Origin: Bacteroidaceae bacterium | GTDB taxonomy: Bacteria > Bacteroidota > Bacteroidia > Bacteroidales > Bacteroidaceae | Length of the DNA: 64,000 nt | Reading direction: 5' to 3' | Assembly: GCA_017541025.1 (NCBI GenBank) | Contig: JAFXZY010000040.1 | Location: forward strand, 55,225-119,224 | In this document: positions 24,718-34,293 of the stretch, piece by piece | How the letters are laid out: every line of letters starts with the position of its first letter | Numbering within the stretch: position 1 is the stretch's first letter | Made by a program: the position numbers and the translations under genes | Notes under the pieces: model-generated | Told to the model about the DNA's origin: nothing | Database searches by the model: none | Seen by the model: the letters and a program-made list of their open reading frames with translations, nothing else

Positions 24718-25374
24718 ATGAAAAAGAATTTGTTAATTTTATCGGTAGTTTTGTTTTGTATTCTGCTCTCTTCCTGTAATGCTTATAATTATCAAAAGAA
24801 CACAAAGACAGATGCGTCTTCTTTGATTGACAACGCAATATCAGGAAACACCTCTCAGACTACTACAGACCTTTTGGGGCGTGTTCTTTCCTATTTGCTG
24901 AATGGTAATTCCATTACTAAGGATAATATTATTGGAACCTGGACATATTCATCTCCAAAAGTAATTTTTGAGAGTGAGAATATCCTTGCAAAAATAGGGT
25001 CTGAAGTAGCTTCTGACAAGATAGAGAAAACACTTGGCGACCAGTTGTCACGCATTGGTTTTACACAAGGCAAGACATCTCTATCATTCAAAGAAGACAA
25101 CACCTGCAGTTTCACTTATGGTTCAAGAACTTATCCGGGTACTTATAAGTTTGACACATCAACTAATAAGCTAACCATTACAGGTGCCCTTGGTGTAGGA
25201 ACCGTCAAGTGTACAGCTTGTAAGAATGGAAATGAGCTTTATATGCTCTTTGATTCCGACAAGGTTCTTTCCATTTTAACAGCTCTCAGCAATTCGTCTT
25301 TAGGTAATTCTACAGCATCTTCTGTACTTGGCAATTACAAGGGTTTGAAGCTAGGTTGGTCTATGACTAAGTAA
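24718..25374 (+). CDS. DUF4923-family lipoprotein
   Basis: A 218-residue lipoprotein. The signal peptide ends in the lipobox LLSSC, with the lipidated Cys at residue 20. The mature part has LNGNSITKDNIIGTWTYSSP (WTY start of a lipocalin-like beta domain) and TCSFTYGSRTYPGTYKFDTS, which match the DUF4923 family of Bacteroidales. The family has no known function; the repeated short strands suggest a small beta-barrel facing the periplasm. It ends an apparent operon GH25, RluA, DUF4923. No terminator hairpin was seen before the pheT promoter at 25401. Confidence 0.82.
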   Translation: MKKNLLILSVVLFCILLSSCNAYNYQKNTKTDASSLIDNAISGNTSQTTTDLLGRVLSYLLNGNSITKDNIIGTWTYSSPKVIFESENILAKIGSEVASDKIEKTLGDQLSRIGFTQGKTSLSFKEDNTCSFTYGSRTYPGTYKFDTSTNKLTITGALGVGTVKCTACKNGNELYMLFDSDKVLSILTALSNSSLGNSTASSVLGNYKGLKLGWSMTK

Positions 25375-25400
25375 TTTTCTTATAGAAAATAAATCTTTCT

Positions 25401-25432
25401 TTTGGATGTGTGCCGAATTATTTGTAATTTTG
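25401..25432 (+). promoter_or_regulatory. pheT promoter
   Basis: TTTG at 25401-25404, a 20-nt spacer, then TAATTTTG at 25425-25432. The leader to ATG 25467 is about 28 nt, too short for a T-box or attenuator. Confidence 0.75.
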
Positions 25433-25466
25433 CACCTCGAAAAAATTATTTTCTTTATTTAAAACG

Positions 25467-27974
25467 ATGAATATATCTTATAAATGGCTCCGCGAGTACG
25501 TAGAAACAGACCTTTCGGCACAGCAAGTTGCTGATGCACTTACCAGTGCCGGTTTGGAGGTAGATGGCGTAGAGGAAGTTCAGAGTATAAAGGGAGGCTT
25601 GGATGGTCTCTGGATTGGTAAAGTCCTTACATGTGAGGCACACCCCAATAGTGACCACATGCACGTATGTACAGTAGATGTTGCTCAAGGTGAACCTTTG
25701 CAGATTGTTTGTGGTGCACCTAATGTAGCTGCAGGTCAGAAGGTTATTGTTGCCGTTGTAGGCACCAAGTTGTACGATGGTGATGAGTGCTTTACCATCA
25801 AACGCAGTAAGCTGCGTGGTGTTGAGAGTTTTGGCATGATTTGTGCTGAAGACGAGATTGGAATTGGTACAGACCATAGTGGTATTATCATTCTTCCTGA
25901 CGATGCCGTTGTAGGCACGCCAGCTGCCAAATATTACAATATAGAGAGTGATTACATTATAGAGGTTGACATCACGCCTAATCGTGCTGACGCTTGTAGC
26001 CACTATGGTGTAGCTCGCGACCTTTATGCCTGGCTTATTCAGAATGGATACAAGAGCAGTCTGAAGCGTCCATCATGCGATGACTTCAGAGTTGATGATG
26101 AATCTCTGCCCATCAACGTAGAGGTTGAGAATGCTGAGGCATGCCCTCGCTACTGCGCTGTTTCTCTTACAGGCTGCCAGGTTAAGGAGAGTCCTGAATG
26201 GTTGCAAAACAAGTTGCGTGTCATTGGCCTCCGCCCCATCAATAACATTGTTGATATTACCAACTATATCATGATGGCATACGGTCAGCCCCTTCATTGC
26301 TTTGATGCCGATATGATTCTTGGCAAGAAGGTTGTTGTAAAGACAATGCCAGAGGGCACTCCTTTCATTACACTCGATGGTGAGGAGCACAAGCTATCAG
26401 ACCGTGACCTTGCTATTTGCAATGCCCAGGAGCCCATGTGTATCGCTGGTGTATTCGGTGGTAAGGGAAGCGGAACGTATGACAGTACGGTTAATGTATT
26501 GCTGGAAAGTGCATATTTCAATCCCACATGGATTCGTAAGAGTGCACGGCGTCATGGTCTCAGCACAGATGCCAGCTTCCGTTTTGAACGTGGTATTGAC
26601 CCTAATGGACAGATATATGCCATAAAGCAGGCTGCAATCCTTGCCAAGGAACTGGCTGGTGCTAAGGTAAGCATGCAGATTGTGGATGTATATCCCAATC
26701 CCCTACCCGACTTCAACGTTTCTCTGAAATATAGCTATGTAGATGCACTTATTGGCAAACATATTCCTGAAGAAATCATTAAGAGCATTGTTACCAGCTT
26801 GGAGATGAAGATTCAGAGTGAAACTGCAGAAGGTCTTGAACTCGTTGTTCCTGCCTATCGTGTAGATGTTCAGCGTCCTTGCGACGTTGTTGAAGATATC
26901 TTGCGTATCTATGGTTACAACAATATCGAGATTCCTTCTACCCTCAAGAGTAGCCTTTCTGTAAAAGGCGACCCTGATAAGAGCCATAAACTGCAGAACC
27001 TTGTTAGTGAGCAGTTGGTAGGTGCCGGTTTCCGCGAGATTCTGAACAACAGCTTGCAGCGTGGTGCATATTACGATGGCTTGGAGAGCTATAAAAGCGA
27101 GAATCTTGTTAAGTTGCTGAATCCACTTAGCCAAGACCTGAATTCACTGCGTCAGACCTTACTCTTTGGCGGTTTGGAGAGCATCGCTCGTAATACAAAC
27201 TATAGAAATGCCAACCTTAAGTTCTTTGAGTTTGGTAACTGCTATAAGTTCCAGGCTGAGAAGCGTTGTGCCGAAATCATCCCCGGTGTTAGCAGCAGTC
27301 GTGATCCTGAGGTTATCAAGCACGTTCTGGATGCTTATTCCGAGGATTATCATCTTGGCCTTTGGGTTACAGGTAAACGTGTTACAGGCAGTTGGGCTCA
27401 TGCAGATGAGGACAGCTCATTCTATGAACTAAAGGCATACGTTATGAACATTATCAGTCGTCTGGGTGTTCCCTTTGGTTTACTTGTCTTTGCACAAGGA
27501 ACGTCTGACATATACGATAAGAGTATTCTGGTTCAGAACCGTGGCGGAAAGGTACTCATAGAGATGGGTATTGTCAGCCATAAGATTCTTAAGAACTTTG
27601 GCATCTCTGCACCTGTTTATTTTGCTGACCTGCGTTGGAAGCAACTCATGAAAACCATCAAGAATCATGCAGTTACCTACACAGAAATCAGTAAGTTCCC
27701 TGCTGTAAGTCGTGATTTGGCTTTATTGATTGACGAGAGCATAGAGTTTGAGCAGATCGAGAAGGTTGCATATCAGACTGAGAAGAAGCTCTTAAAGGCT
27801 GTTAAACTCTTTGATGTTTACGAGGGTGATAAACTGCCCGATGGTAAGAAGTCATACGCTGTTAACTTTATCCTTCAGGATAATGAAAAGACACTGAACG
27901 ACAAGCAGATTGATACCATCATGCAAAAACTTATCACCAACCTTACCACTCAACTGAAGGCAGAGCTTAGATAA
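25467..27974 (+). CDS. pheT: Phenylalanine--tRNA ligase beta subunit
   Basis: An 835-residue beta chain of the heterotetrameric phenylalanyl-tRNA synthetase. Domain order is standard: N-terminal B1 (MNISYKWLREYVETDLSAQQ); tRNA-binding EMAP-like B2 (IGKVLTCEAHPNSDHMHVCT; IVCGAPNVAAGQKVIVAVVG); editing B3/B4 (about 210-400, GLRPINNIVDITNYIMMAYG; STDASFRFERGIDPNGQIYA); B5 (PCDVVEDILRIYGYNNIEIP); a catalytic-like fold; and the C-terminal anticodon-binding FDX-ACB domain (SKFPAVSRDLALLIDESIEF; LFDVYEGDKLPDGKKSYAVN). The partner pheS is not next to it, as in other Bacteroidetes. It is cotranscribed with yebC 41 bp downstream. Confidence 0.96.
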   Translation: MNISYKWLREYVETDLSAQQVADALTSAGLEVDGVEEVQSIKGGLDGLWIGKVLTCEAHPNSDHMHVCTVDVAQGEPLQIVCGAPNVAAGQKVIVAVVGTKLYDGDECFTIKRSKLRGVESFGMICAEDEIGIGTDHSGIIILPDDAVVGTPAAKYYNIESDYIIEVDITPNRADACSHYGVARDLYAWLIQNGYKSSLKRPSCDDFRVDDESLPINVEVENAEACPRYCAVSLTGCQVKESPEWLQNKLRVIGLRPINNIVDITNYIMMAYGQPLHCFDADMILGKKVVVKTMPEGTPFITLDGEEHKLSDRDLAICNAQEPMCIAGVFGGKGSGTYDSTVNVLLESAYFNPTWIRKSARRHGLSTDASFRFERGIDPNGQIYAIKQAAILAKELAGAKVSMQIVDVYPNPLPDFNVSLKYSYVDALIGKHIPEEIIKSIVTSLEMKIQSETAEGLELVVPAYRVDVQRPCDVVEDILRIYGYNNIEIPSTLKSSLSVKGDPDKSHKLQNLVSEQLVGAGFREILNNSLQRGAYYDGLESYKSENLVKLLNPLSQDLNSLRQTLLFGGLESIARNTNYRNANLKFFEFGNCYKFQAEKRCAEIIPGVSSSRDPEVIKHVLDAYSEDYHLGLWVTGKRVTGSWAHADEDSSFYELKAYVMNIISRLGVPFGLLVFAQGTSDIYDKSILVQNRGGKVLIEMGIVSHKILKNFGISAPVYFADLRWKQLMKTIKNHAVTYTEISKFPAVSRDLALLIDESIEFEQIEKVAYQTEKKLLKAVKLFDVYEGDKLPDGKKSYAVNFILQDNEKTLNDKQIDTIMQKLITNLTTQLKAELR

Positions 27975-28015
27975 GAGATATGATTTTTTGAATTAAATAT
28001 AATGAATTAAATAAT

Positions 28016-28759
28016 ATGGGAAGAGCATTTGAATACCGTAAAGCTACAAAGCTTAAGAGATGGGGCCACATGGCCAAGACATTTACACGTCTGGGTAAGC
28101 AGATAGCCATAGCTGTTAAGGCTGCTGGTCCAGAACCTGAGAACAATCCCGCACTGCGTTCTATTATTGCTGTCTGCAAGCGTGAAAATATGCCCAAGGA
28201 CAACATTGAGCGTGCCATCAAAAACGCTATGGGTAAAGATCAGAGCGACTACAAGTCTGTTACTTACGAAGGATATGGTCCCCACGGAGTAGCTGTCTTT
28301 GTTGATACGCTTACTGATAACACTACACGTACTGTTGCCGATGTTCGCAGTGTATTCAATAAGTTCAGCGGCAATATGGGAACAACGGGTTCTTTGGCAT
28401 TCCTTTTCGACCACAAATGTGTTTTCACCTTCAAGAAAAAGGATGATATGGATATGGATGATTTCATCCTCGAGATGATCGATTGTGGTGTAGAAGAGGA
28501 ATACGATGAGGAGTACGACGAAGAAAAGGATGTTACCACCATCACTATTTATGGTGAACCCACCAGCTACAATGAGATTCAGAAGAAACTTGAAGCTGAC
28601 GGCTTTGAAGAAGTCGGCGGTGAATTTACTTATATCCCCAATGATCTGAAGGATGTTACGCCTGAGCAGCGCGAGACTATTAACAAAATGGTTGAGAAAT
28701 TGGAGGAGTTTGACGACGTTCAAACCGTTTACACCAACATGAAGCCTGAGGAGGAATAA
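28016..28759 (+). CDS. yebC: YebC/PmpR-family transcription or translation regulator
   Basis: A 247-residue three-domain protein of the YebC/TACO1 family. Members bind DNA as regulators, or bind the ribosome and help it through polyproline stretches. The N-terminus has RWGHMAKTFTRLGKQIAIAV (usually KWANIKHRKAAQDAKRGK in other phyla, so this is a diverged YebC), then KRENMPKDNIERAIKNAMGK and VTYEGYGPHGVAVFVDTLTD, DNTTRTVADVRSVFNKFSGN and MGTTGSLAFLFDHKCVF. An acidic EEEYDEEYDEEKD loop interrupts the third domain. It lies 41 bp after pheT and ends before a terminator at 28806. Confidence 0.92.
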   Translation: MGRAFEYRKATKLKRWGHMAKTFTRLGKQIAIAVKAAGPEPENNPALRSIIAVCKRENMPKDNIERAIKNAMGKDQSDYKSVTYEGYGPHGVAVFVDTLTDNTTRTVADVRSVFNKFSGNMGTTGSLAFLFDHKCVFTFKKKDDMDMDDFILEMIDCGVEEEYDEEYDEEKDVTTITIYGEPTSYNEIQKKLEADGFEEVGGEFTYIPNDLKDVTPEQRETINKMVEKLEEFDDVQTVYTNMKPEEE

Positions 28760-28805
28760 TTCCCGGATTTACGTGATAAAGAATCTTCGGATTAATAGAA
28801 ATTAT

Positions 28806-28834
28806 AAGCCCTTCTGGAATTCCCAGAGGGGCTT
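28806..28834. terminator. Terminator between convergent yebC and dnaB
   Basis: AAGCCCTTCTGG (28806-28817) pairs with CCAGAGGGGCTT (28823-28834) with one G-T pair, loop 5 nt, followed by AATTATTA. A-rich and T-rich flanks let it work on both strands. Confidence 0.65.
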
Positions 28835-28887
28835 AATTATTAACAGGTTGTTCTGCTCTCTTAATTCTTAATTCAGAATTTGTCATT

Positions 28888-30435
28888 TTATGTTGATAAA
28901 TTCTCTGCCGAAAGTCCCGCAAACGGGTCATCGTCTTTTGGCAGCTGACTCTGAGCCTTGGCCAATTCTTCTGGGCTCAACTTATCGGCTACAAAGCGGC
29001 CACCCATATCACTGATCTTCTCTCCAGGCAATGGAATGTGCGACTCTAAATCTTCAAAACGAGCAAACTCACTCTTAAACTGCAACTTAATATCCCCTAC
29101 CTGGCCATTACGGTGCTTGGCGATAATAAACTGAGCAAGACCTTTCCAGCTTTGTCCGGATTGGTCAGTATAAATGTGGTAGTATTCTGGTCGGTGAATA
29201 AAGCAAACAATATCAGCATCCTGCTCAATGGCACCAGACTCACGCAAGTCGCTAAGCTGCGGACGCTTTCCTTCCTCACCCTCACGGTTCTCTACTCCAC
29301 GGTTCAACTGGCTCAATGCTATAATTGGGATGTTCAATTCCTTGGCCAAACCCTTCAGAGAGCGACTTATGGTTGAAACCTCCTCTTGTCGGCTATTGAT
29401 GTTCAGACCGCTAGCATGCATCAGTTGCAGGTAGTCAATCATAATTACCTTAACGTCATGCTCACGAACCAGTCGGCGAGCCTTTGTCTGTAACTCAAAA
29501 ACTGTAAGCTGAGGGGTATCGTCCACATAGATAGGTGCATCATAGAGTTGACGAACACGAGCATCTAACTGACCCCATTCGTATGGTTGCAACTGAGCGC
29601 TACGCAACTTCTCACCACTTATTTCACTCACATTTACCATTAAACGCTGTACCAACTGCTCGTTGCTCATCTCCAGCGAGAACATAGCCACAGGTACGCC
29701 ATTGTCCACAGCCATCTTCTTGAGCATACTTAACACGAAGGCCGTTTTACCCATAGCTGGACGTGCAGCAATGATAATCAAGTCGCTATTCTGCCATCCA
29801 CTAGTCATCTTATCAAGCTCCTCGAAACCAGAACTTAGACCACTTAAACCACCTTCACGTGCAGCAGCCTTCTTGAGCAACTCATAAACATTATTTATAA
29901 TAGGATTAATCTGAGTATAATCCTTCTTTCGATTAGTCTGAGATATGGCAAATAGTTGACTTTCAGCCGTTTGCATAAGGTCTGCTACATCAATGGTAGA
30001 ATCAAAGGCCTGCGTCTGAATATAGCTTGCAAATGTAATTAGTTGGCGAGCAATAGACTTTTGGGCAATTACTTTGGCATGATAAAGAATGTGAGCACTA
30101 CTGGCAACTTCAGCATTAATCTGCATCAGGTAAGTATTACCTCCTGCATCTTCAAGCAGTCCTGTACGCTCCAACTGATCGCAGACGGTCATAATATCAA
30201 CAGGCTTCTGTTCAACATTCAGTGTCTGGATTGCCTGATAGATTATCTGATGGCGTTTATCATAGAAACTCTCGGGTTTCAGAATCTCAGCCACTTGCCC
30301 CCATGCATCCTGTTCAACCATCAGTGCGCCAATCACAGCCACCTCCATATCCAGACTCTGTGGTTGCTTATGTCCGTATTGGTCCACACTGGGCACCTCC
30401 ACAATTTTAGTTGTCTGCTTCCTTCTCTCAGCCAT
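28888..30435 (-). CDS. dnaB: Replicative DNA helicase DnaB
   Basis: A 515-residue hexameric 5'-3' helicase of the replication fork. The N-terminal domain (about 25-130, LDMEVAVIGALMVEQDAWGQ; ILYHAKVIAQKSIARQLI) is the primase and loader contact region. The RecA-like C-terminal ATPase has LIIIAARPAMGKTAFVLSML (Walker A), KVIMIDYLQLMHASG (Walker B), IIALSQLNRGVENREG and QLSDLRESGAIEQDADIVCF. There is no intein. It is preceded by a near-perfect promoter. The nearby Rep initiator carries a DnaA-domain-I-like module, and DnaB would be its expected partner, although the genes are 20 kb apart. Confidence 0.97.
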   Translation of the reverse strand: MAERRKQTTKIVEVPSVDQYGHKQPQSLDMEVAVIGALMVEQDAWGQVAEILKPESFYDKRHQIIYQAIQTLNVEQKPVDIMTVCDQLERTGLLEDAGGNTYLMQINAEVASSAHILYHAKVIAQKSIARQLITFASYIQTQAFDSTIDVADLMQTAESQLFAISQTNRKKDYTQINPIINNVYELLKKAAAREGGLSGLSSGFEELDKMTSGWQNSDLIIIAARPAMGKTAFVLSMLKKMAVDNGVPVAMFSLEMSNEQLVQRLMVNVSEISGEKLRSAQLQPYEWGQLDARVRQLYDAPIYVDDTPQLTVFELQTKARRLVREHDVKVIMIDYLQLMHASGLNINSRQEEVSTISRSLKGLAKELNIPIIALSQLNRGVENREGEEGKRPQLSDLRESGAIEQDADIVCFIHRPEYYHIYTDQSGQSWKGLAQFIIAKHRNGQVGDIKLQFKSEFARFEDLESHIPLPGEKISDMGGRFVADKLSPEELAKAQSQLPKDDDPFAGLSAENLST

Positions 30436-30464
30436 TTGTTATAGTCTAAAATTAAAATGTCTTG

Positions 30465-30495
30465 CAAAGGTACAAATTAGCAAGTATATTACAAA
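30465..30495 (-). promoter_or_regulatory. dnaB promoter
   Basis: On the minus strand: TTTG at 30495-30492, a 19-nt spacer, then TACCTTTG at 30472-30465. This is a perfect Bacteroidetes consensus; the ATG is at 30435. Confidence 0.8.
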
Positions 30496-30520
30496 AAAAA
30501 TCAGAATTATTTTCTCCTCT

Positions 30521-31423
30521 CTACTTCAGTTTATGCATCTTATGATTCTTTAGGTACTGCAGCAGTTCATACGGGCGATCTGTCTGTATAACAGTGCCCC
30601 CTCTGTCCAATATCCACCCCCAACTTTCGTCAGGTTCACCCAATTCAACAGCACGATCATCATCATGTCCGTCACACAGACTGGCCCAGATACTGTTAAT
30701 CCAAATTTTAATGCCTGCATCACGTATCTTTTGGAGCAGCTGTTCCACCTTGTCATTATATTTGCTTATGCAACATTCTATGGCTACCGGATGAATGGTT
30801 ATAAAATCGTCGATACTTTTTTCGGCATTCTTATCGTTTAGGTTCACAATGGGCATATATATAACCTTGTCAAGGACTGTTCCGTTCTCATTCTTCACTT
30901 TATCCAGCGAGTTACTCGACTTAATGATTACCTGACTTGTGGTGCCCGTTTTTTCCATCAGTTCATATACTTGTTGGAAATAGTCGTACCCCTTGTCTAT
31001 ATTAATAAGTATTTTACCCTTACACAGAACCAGTACCTCCTCAAGGGTTGGTATATGGTTTCGGGTTATTGATGCACTGTGCTGAGGACGCAGGCGTAAC
31101 TTTTGTATCTCGTCGTAAGTCATATCAGCAATCTTACCCTTCCCGTTGGTACAGCGGTCCACAGTACGGTCATGCATCAGTATCAGTTTGCCGTCTTTGG
31201 TACGTTGAAGATCTATCTCTATCATGTCTATCCCCATTTCAATACAGCTATTGAAAGCAGGGATAGAGTTTTCTGGGTGGTTCCTCCAGTCACCACGGTG
31301 TGCTACAATAGTAACGTACTTAGGGTTGTTGAAAAGATTCTCACGTAACTTGTCTGACCTGTCCTCAGCCAGAACACTTAAGGATACAATGGTCAGAATA
31401 ACCAAAAGAAATGTCTTTTTCAT
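30521..31423 (-). CDS. Secreted glycerophosphodiester phosphodiesterase
   Basis: A 300-residue GDPD-family enzyme with signal peptide (KKTFLLVILTIVSLSVLAED). The family hydrolyses glycerophosphodiesters to glycerol 3-phosphate and an alcohol. Motifs: TIVAHRGDWRNHPENSIPAF (catalytic His and Arg, HRGD), IDMIEIDLQRTKDGKLILMH (metal-binding Glu and Asp), HDRTVDRCTNGKG, and a C-terminal TIM-barrel strand block (GTVIQTDRPYELLQYL). The mature enzyme acts in the periplasm. It lies 38 bp downstream of the DUF2147 gene and may be cotranscribed with it. Confidence 0.9.
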   Translation of the reverse strand: MKKTFLLVILTIVSLSVLAEDRSDKLRENLFNNPKYVTIVAHRGDWRNHPENSIPAFNSCIEMGIDMIEIDLQRTKDGKLILMHDRTVDRCTNGKGKIADMTYDEIQKLRLRPQHSASITRNHIPTLEEVLVLCKGKILINIDKGYDYFQQVYELMEKTGTTSQVIIKSSNSLDKVKNENGTVLDKVIYMPIVNLNDKNAEKSIDDFITIHPVAIECCISKYNDKVEQLLQKIRDAGIKIWINSIWASLCDGHDDDRAVELGEPDESWGWILDRGGTVIQTDRPYELLQYLKNHKMHKLK

Positions 31424-31461
31424 ATCATATCTGTTATTTGGTTACGCCTCTCAATGGTCTT

Positions 31462-31857
31462 CTACTTTTTCGTCCACGTCTGGGTCTCATAGAACATTGC
31501 AATGTAGCCACGAACCTTCAAGGTATTGCCCTCAAGCCAAATGGAACACTTGTAGGTCTTACCGTTCTTGGGATTGTAGATTTTTCCGCCTTCCCACTTA
31601 TCACCTTTCTTAGTGAGCCCCGTCAGGATATTGACGCCAACCAATTTGCGACTCTGCATGTTCTTGTCAGGATTGTGGACATCCTGCTGCCCGTCGCCTT
31701 TCTTCAACCAGATGATCTTGCCGTTCAGCTTGTCACCAACCTGGTATATTTCCACCTGAGAATCACCACCTTCTGTTACCCACTTGCCAACGACGCTCTG
31801 AGCGTATCCTGCTACTGACATTATTGCCAGCACTAAGCTAAATAATATTTTCTTCAT
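31462..31857 (-). CDS. DUF2147-family secreted protein
   Basis: A 131-residue small secreted protein with signal peptide (MKKILFSLVLAIMSVAGYAQ). The mature chain begins VVGKWVTEGGDSQVEIYQVG, followed by KLNGKIIWLK, VGVNILTGLTKKGDKWEGGK, IYNPKNGKTYKCSIWLEGN and LKVRGYIAMFYETQTWTK, the full DUF2147 beta-barrel pattern. The family resembles lipocalins and is unassigned in function, though found near fatty acid or stress genes in other bacteria. It is followed closely by the phosphodiesterase gene. A TATATTTG -7 element lies on the minus strand at 31998-31991, giving a leader of about 125 nt. Confidence 0.88.
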   Translation of the reverse strand: MKKILFSLVLAIMSVAGYAQSVVGKWVTEGGDSQVEIYQVGDKLNGKIIWLKKGDGQQDVHNPDKNMQSRKLVGVNILTGLTKKGDKWEGGKIYNPKNGKTYKCSIWLEGNTLKVRGYIAMFYETQTWTKK

Positions 31858-32182
31858 CTTAATAAATATTTTATAAACAAATTAGTTTTAGTTTTCCTTA
31901 TCCGCTGGACATGAACTTTTGCCTATCTTCATTCAGTTCTCGAAAAAGCAGGAATGATTGTTCTACATAACTCAATGAATAATTTGATTGCAAATATAGA
32001 AAAAATTCGGCAGAATCAATCCTTTTCTGGTAAAAACATACACATCATAATTCAGTTTTTTATCAGAACCTGGTTCTATGTTAATGGATTACAGCAGTTA
32101 TAATATGTATAATGATGCTGATTCTGGTATTACTGTTCGCGTAAATCATTCGCATAAGGTTTGGGTAGCAAATAAACAAAAA
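31858..32182. other. Gene-free spacer upstream of the DUF2147 gene
   Basis: About 325 bp with low GC. It holds only a candidate -7 element (31991-31998, minus strand) for the DUF2147 gene. A short open frame on the plus strand here has no family features. No repeat or RNA structure was seen. Confidence 0.6.
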
Positions 32183-32215
32183 AAAGAGGTGCAGACGAAG
32201 AATCTGCACCTCTTT
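32183..32215 (-). terminator. dnaK terminator
   Basis: Perfect 13-bp stem AAAGAGGTGCAGA (32183-32195) and TCTGCACCTCTTT (32203-32215), loop 7 nt. On the minus strand the stem is followed by a long T-run. Confidence 0.85.
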
Positions 32216-32235
32216 CCTTGTTTATTATTTATAAC

Positions 32236-34146
32236 TTACTTCACCTCCTCGAAGTCGGCATCCTGGATGTCGGGACCGGATTGCTGGCCACCCTGAGGAC
32301 CAGCCTGCTGACCGCCTTGGAAACCTGCACCGGCACCGGGCTGTGCACCAGCCTGCTGAGCAGCCTGATACATCTTCTGGGCAGCATTGTTCAGCTCTGC
32401 TGTTGCAGCATCGATGGCAGCAATGTCCTGAGCCTTGTGAGCATCCTTCAGTTTGTTCAGGGCAGCTTCTACCTCAGACTTAACGTCAGCAGAAAGCTTG
32501 TCGCCGCTCTCCTTCAGCATGTTCTCTGTCTGGAAAATCATACTGTCAGCCTGATTCAACTTGTCAATCTTCTCACGTTCCTTCTTATCGCTTTCGGCAT
32601 TAGCCTCAGCCTCAGCCTTCATGCGTTCTATTTCCTCTTTAGAGAGGCCTGAGCTTGCCTCAATACGGATAGCCTGCTCCTTGCCGGTAGCCTTATCCTT
32701 AGCACTCACCTTCAGGATACCGTTGGCATCGATATCGAAGCTTACCTCGATCTGAGGAACGCCACGACGTGCGGGAGCGATACCTTCCAGGTTGAACTGA
32801 CCGACACTCTTGTTCTGGCTGGCCATAGGACGTTCGCCCTGCAGTACATGGATGGTAACGGCTGTCTGGTTATCAGCAGCGGTAGAGAATACTTCGCTCT
32901 TATGGCAAGGGATGGTTGTGTTGGCATCAATCAGTTTGGTCATTACACCACCCATTGTCTCGATACCCATAGACAGAGGAGTTACGTCGAGCAATACGAT
33001 GTCGCTCTTGTCACCTGCCAATACGGCACCTTGGATTGAAGCACCTACGGCAACCACCTCATCAGGGTTAACACCCTTGCTGGGCTCTTTACCGAAGAAG
33101 TCGGCAACCAACTTCTGAACGGCAGGAATACGGCTTGAACCACCTACCAGGATTACCTCGTCGATATCGCTGTTGCTCAGACCTGCATCCTGCATAGCCT
33201 TCTGGCAGGGAACCTTACAAGCTTGAATTAATCCGTCGGCCAACTGCTCGAACTTAGCACGAGTCAGGGTCTTAACCAAGTGCTTGGGCACACCGCCTAC
33301 AGCAGTGATGTAGGGCAGGTTGATTTCAGTGGTAGTAGAGCTTGACAACTCTATCTTAGCCTTCTCGGCAGCTTCCTTCAGACGCTGCAATGCCATAGGA
33401 TCCTGCTTCAGGTCGATTCCTTCCTCGCTCTTGAACTCGCTGGCCATCCAGTCGATGATAACCTGGTCGAAGTCGTCACCACCCAGGTGAGTATCACCAT
33501 TGGTTGAGAGCACTTCAAACACACCGCTACCGAACTCCAGGATAGAGATATCGAATGTACCGCCACCCAAATCGAATACGGCAATCTTCATGTCCTTGTT
33601 GGCCTTGTCAACACCGTATGCCAAGGCTGCTGCTGTTGGTTCGTTCACGATACGCTTAACATCCAGGCCGGCAATCTGACCAGCCTCCTTGGTAGCCTGA
33701 CGCTGAGAGTCGGAGAAGTAGGCAGGAACGGTGATAACTGCCTCTGTAACTTCCTGTCCCAGATAATCCTCGGCTGTCTTCTTCATCTTCTGAAGTATCA
33801 TAGCGCTGATTTCCTGAGGCGTATATTGACGTCCGTCGATGTCAACACGTGGAGTGTTGTTGTCACCACGTACAACTGTATAGGGTACACGTGCAATCTC
33901 CTTCTGCACCTGATCGTATGTCTCACCCATAAAACGCTTGATACTGAAGATAGTCTTCTTAGGATTTGTGATAGCCTGACGCTTGGCAGGATCACCCACC
34001 TTACGCTCGCCACCATCTACGAATGCAACAATAGAGGGTGTTGTACGCTTGCCCTCGCTGTTGGCAATAACTGTGGGCTCGTTGCCCTCGAAAACGGATA
34101 CACAACTGTTAGTGGTACCCAAGTCAATTCCAATAATCTTTCCCAT
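32236..34146 (-). CDS. dnaK: Chaperone DnaK (Hsp70)
   Basis: A 636-residue Hsp70. The nucleotide-binding domain opens with [19 protein letters not shown] and has [39 protein letters not shown] and [20 protein letters not shown]. The substrate-binding domain contains [20 protein letters not shown] and the helical lid. The C-terminus is Gly/Gln/Ala-rich (AGQPGAGAG-like [20 protein letters not shown]) and ends DADFEEVK, close to the EEVD-like ending of bacterial DnaK. It is a single gene without grpE or dnaJ next to it. No CIRCE inverted repeat was found upstream. The upstream spacer (34147-34293) holds a CCTCCGGGGAGG repeat. Confidence 0.98.
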   Translation of the reverse strand: MGKIIGIDLGTTNSCVSVFEGNEPTVIANSEGKRTTPSIVAFVDGGERKVGDPAKRQAITNPKKTIFSIKRFMGETYDQVQKEIARVPYTVVRGDNNTPRVDIDGRQYTPQEISAMILQKMKKTAEDYLGQEVTEAVITVPAYFSDSQRQATKEAGQIAGLDVKRIVNEPTAAALAYGVDKANKDMKIAVFDLGGGTFDISILEFGSGVFEVLSTNGDTHLGGDDFDQVIIDWMASEFKSEEGIDLKQDPMALQRLKEAAEKAKIELSSSTTTEINLPYITAVGGVPKHLVKTLTRAKFEQLADGLIQACKVPCQKAMQDAGLSNSDIDEVILVGGSSRIPAVQKLVADFFGKEPSKGVNPDEVVAVGASIQGAVLAGDKSDIVLLDVTPLSMGIETMGGVMTKLIDANTTIPCHKSEVFSTAADNQTAVTIHVLQGERPMASQNKSVGQFNLEGIAPARRGVPQIEVSFDIDANGILKVSAKDKATGKEQAIRIEASSGLSKEEIERMKAEAEANAESDKKEREKIDKLNQADSMIFQTENMLKESGDKLSADVKSEVEAALNKLKDAHKAQDIAAIDAATAELNNAAQKMYQAAQQAGAQPGAGAGFQGGQQAGPQGGQQSGPDIQDADFEEVK

Positions 34147-34293
34147 AATCGTATTTAATTTATTTGTTTATTCTTTTTATTTAAAACTCTCTTTTGTTCT
34201 CCCTCCGGGGAGGCGGAGGTGTTCCATAACAAATAAAACAAAGCCTGTGCCAAATGGCAAAATGGCAAAGATTATGACACATTGTCAGTCAGA

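Noticed and set aside
25433-25466. Search for a T-box, leader peptide or attenuator before pheT
   Set aside because: The leader is only about 28 nt and holds no structure.
32078-32296. A 72-codon plus-strand frame before the dnaK terminator
   Set aside because: It runs through the terminator hairpin and into the antisense of dnaK, with no family features.
34237-34253. Sigma-54-like sequence on the minus strand upstream of dnaK (TTGGCAC...TTGT)
   Set aside because: Two key positions differ from the consensus and there is no enhancer-binding gene nearby.
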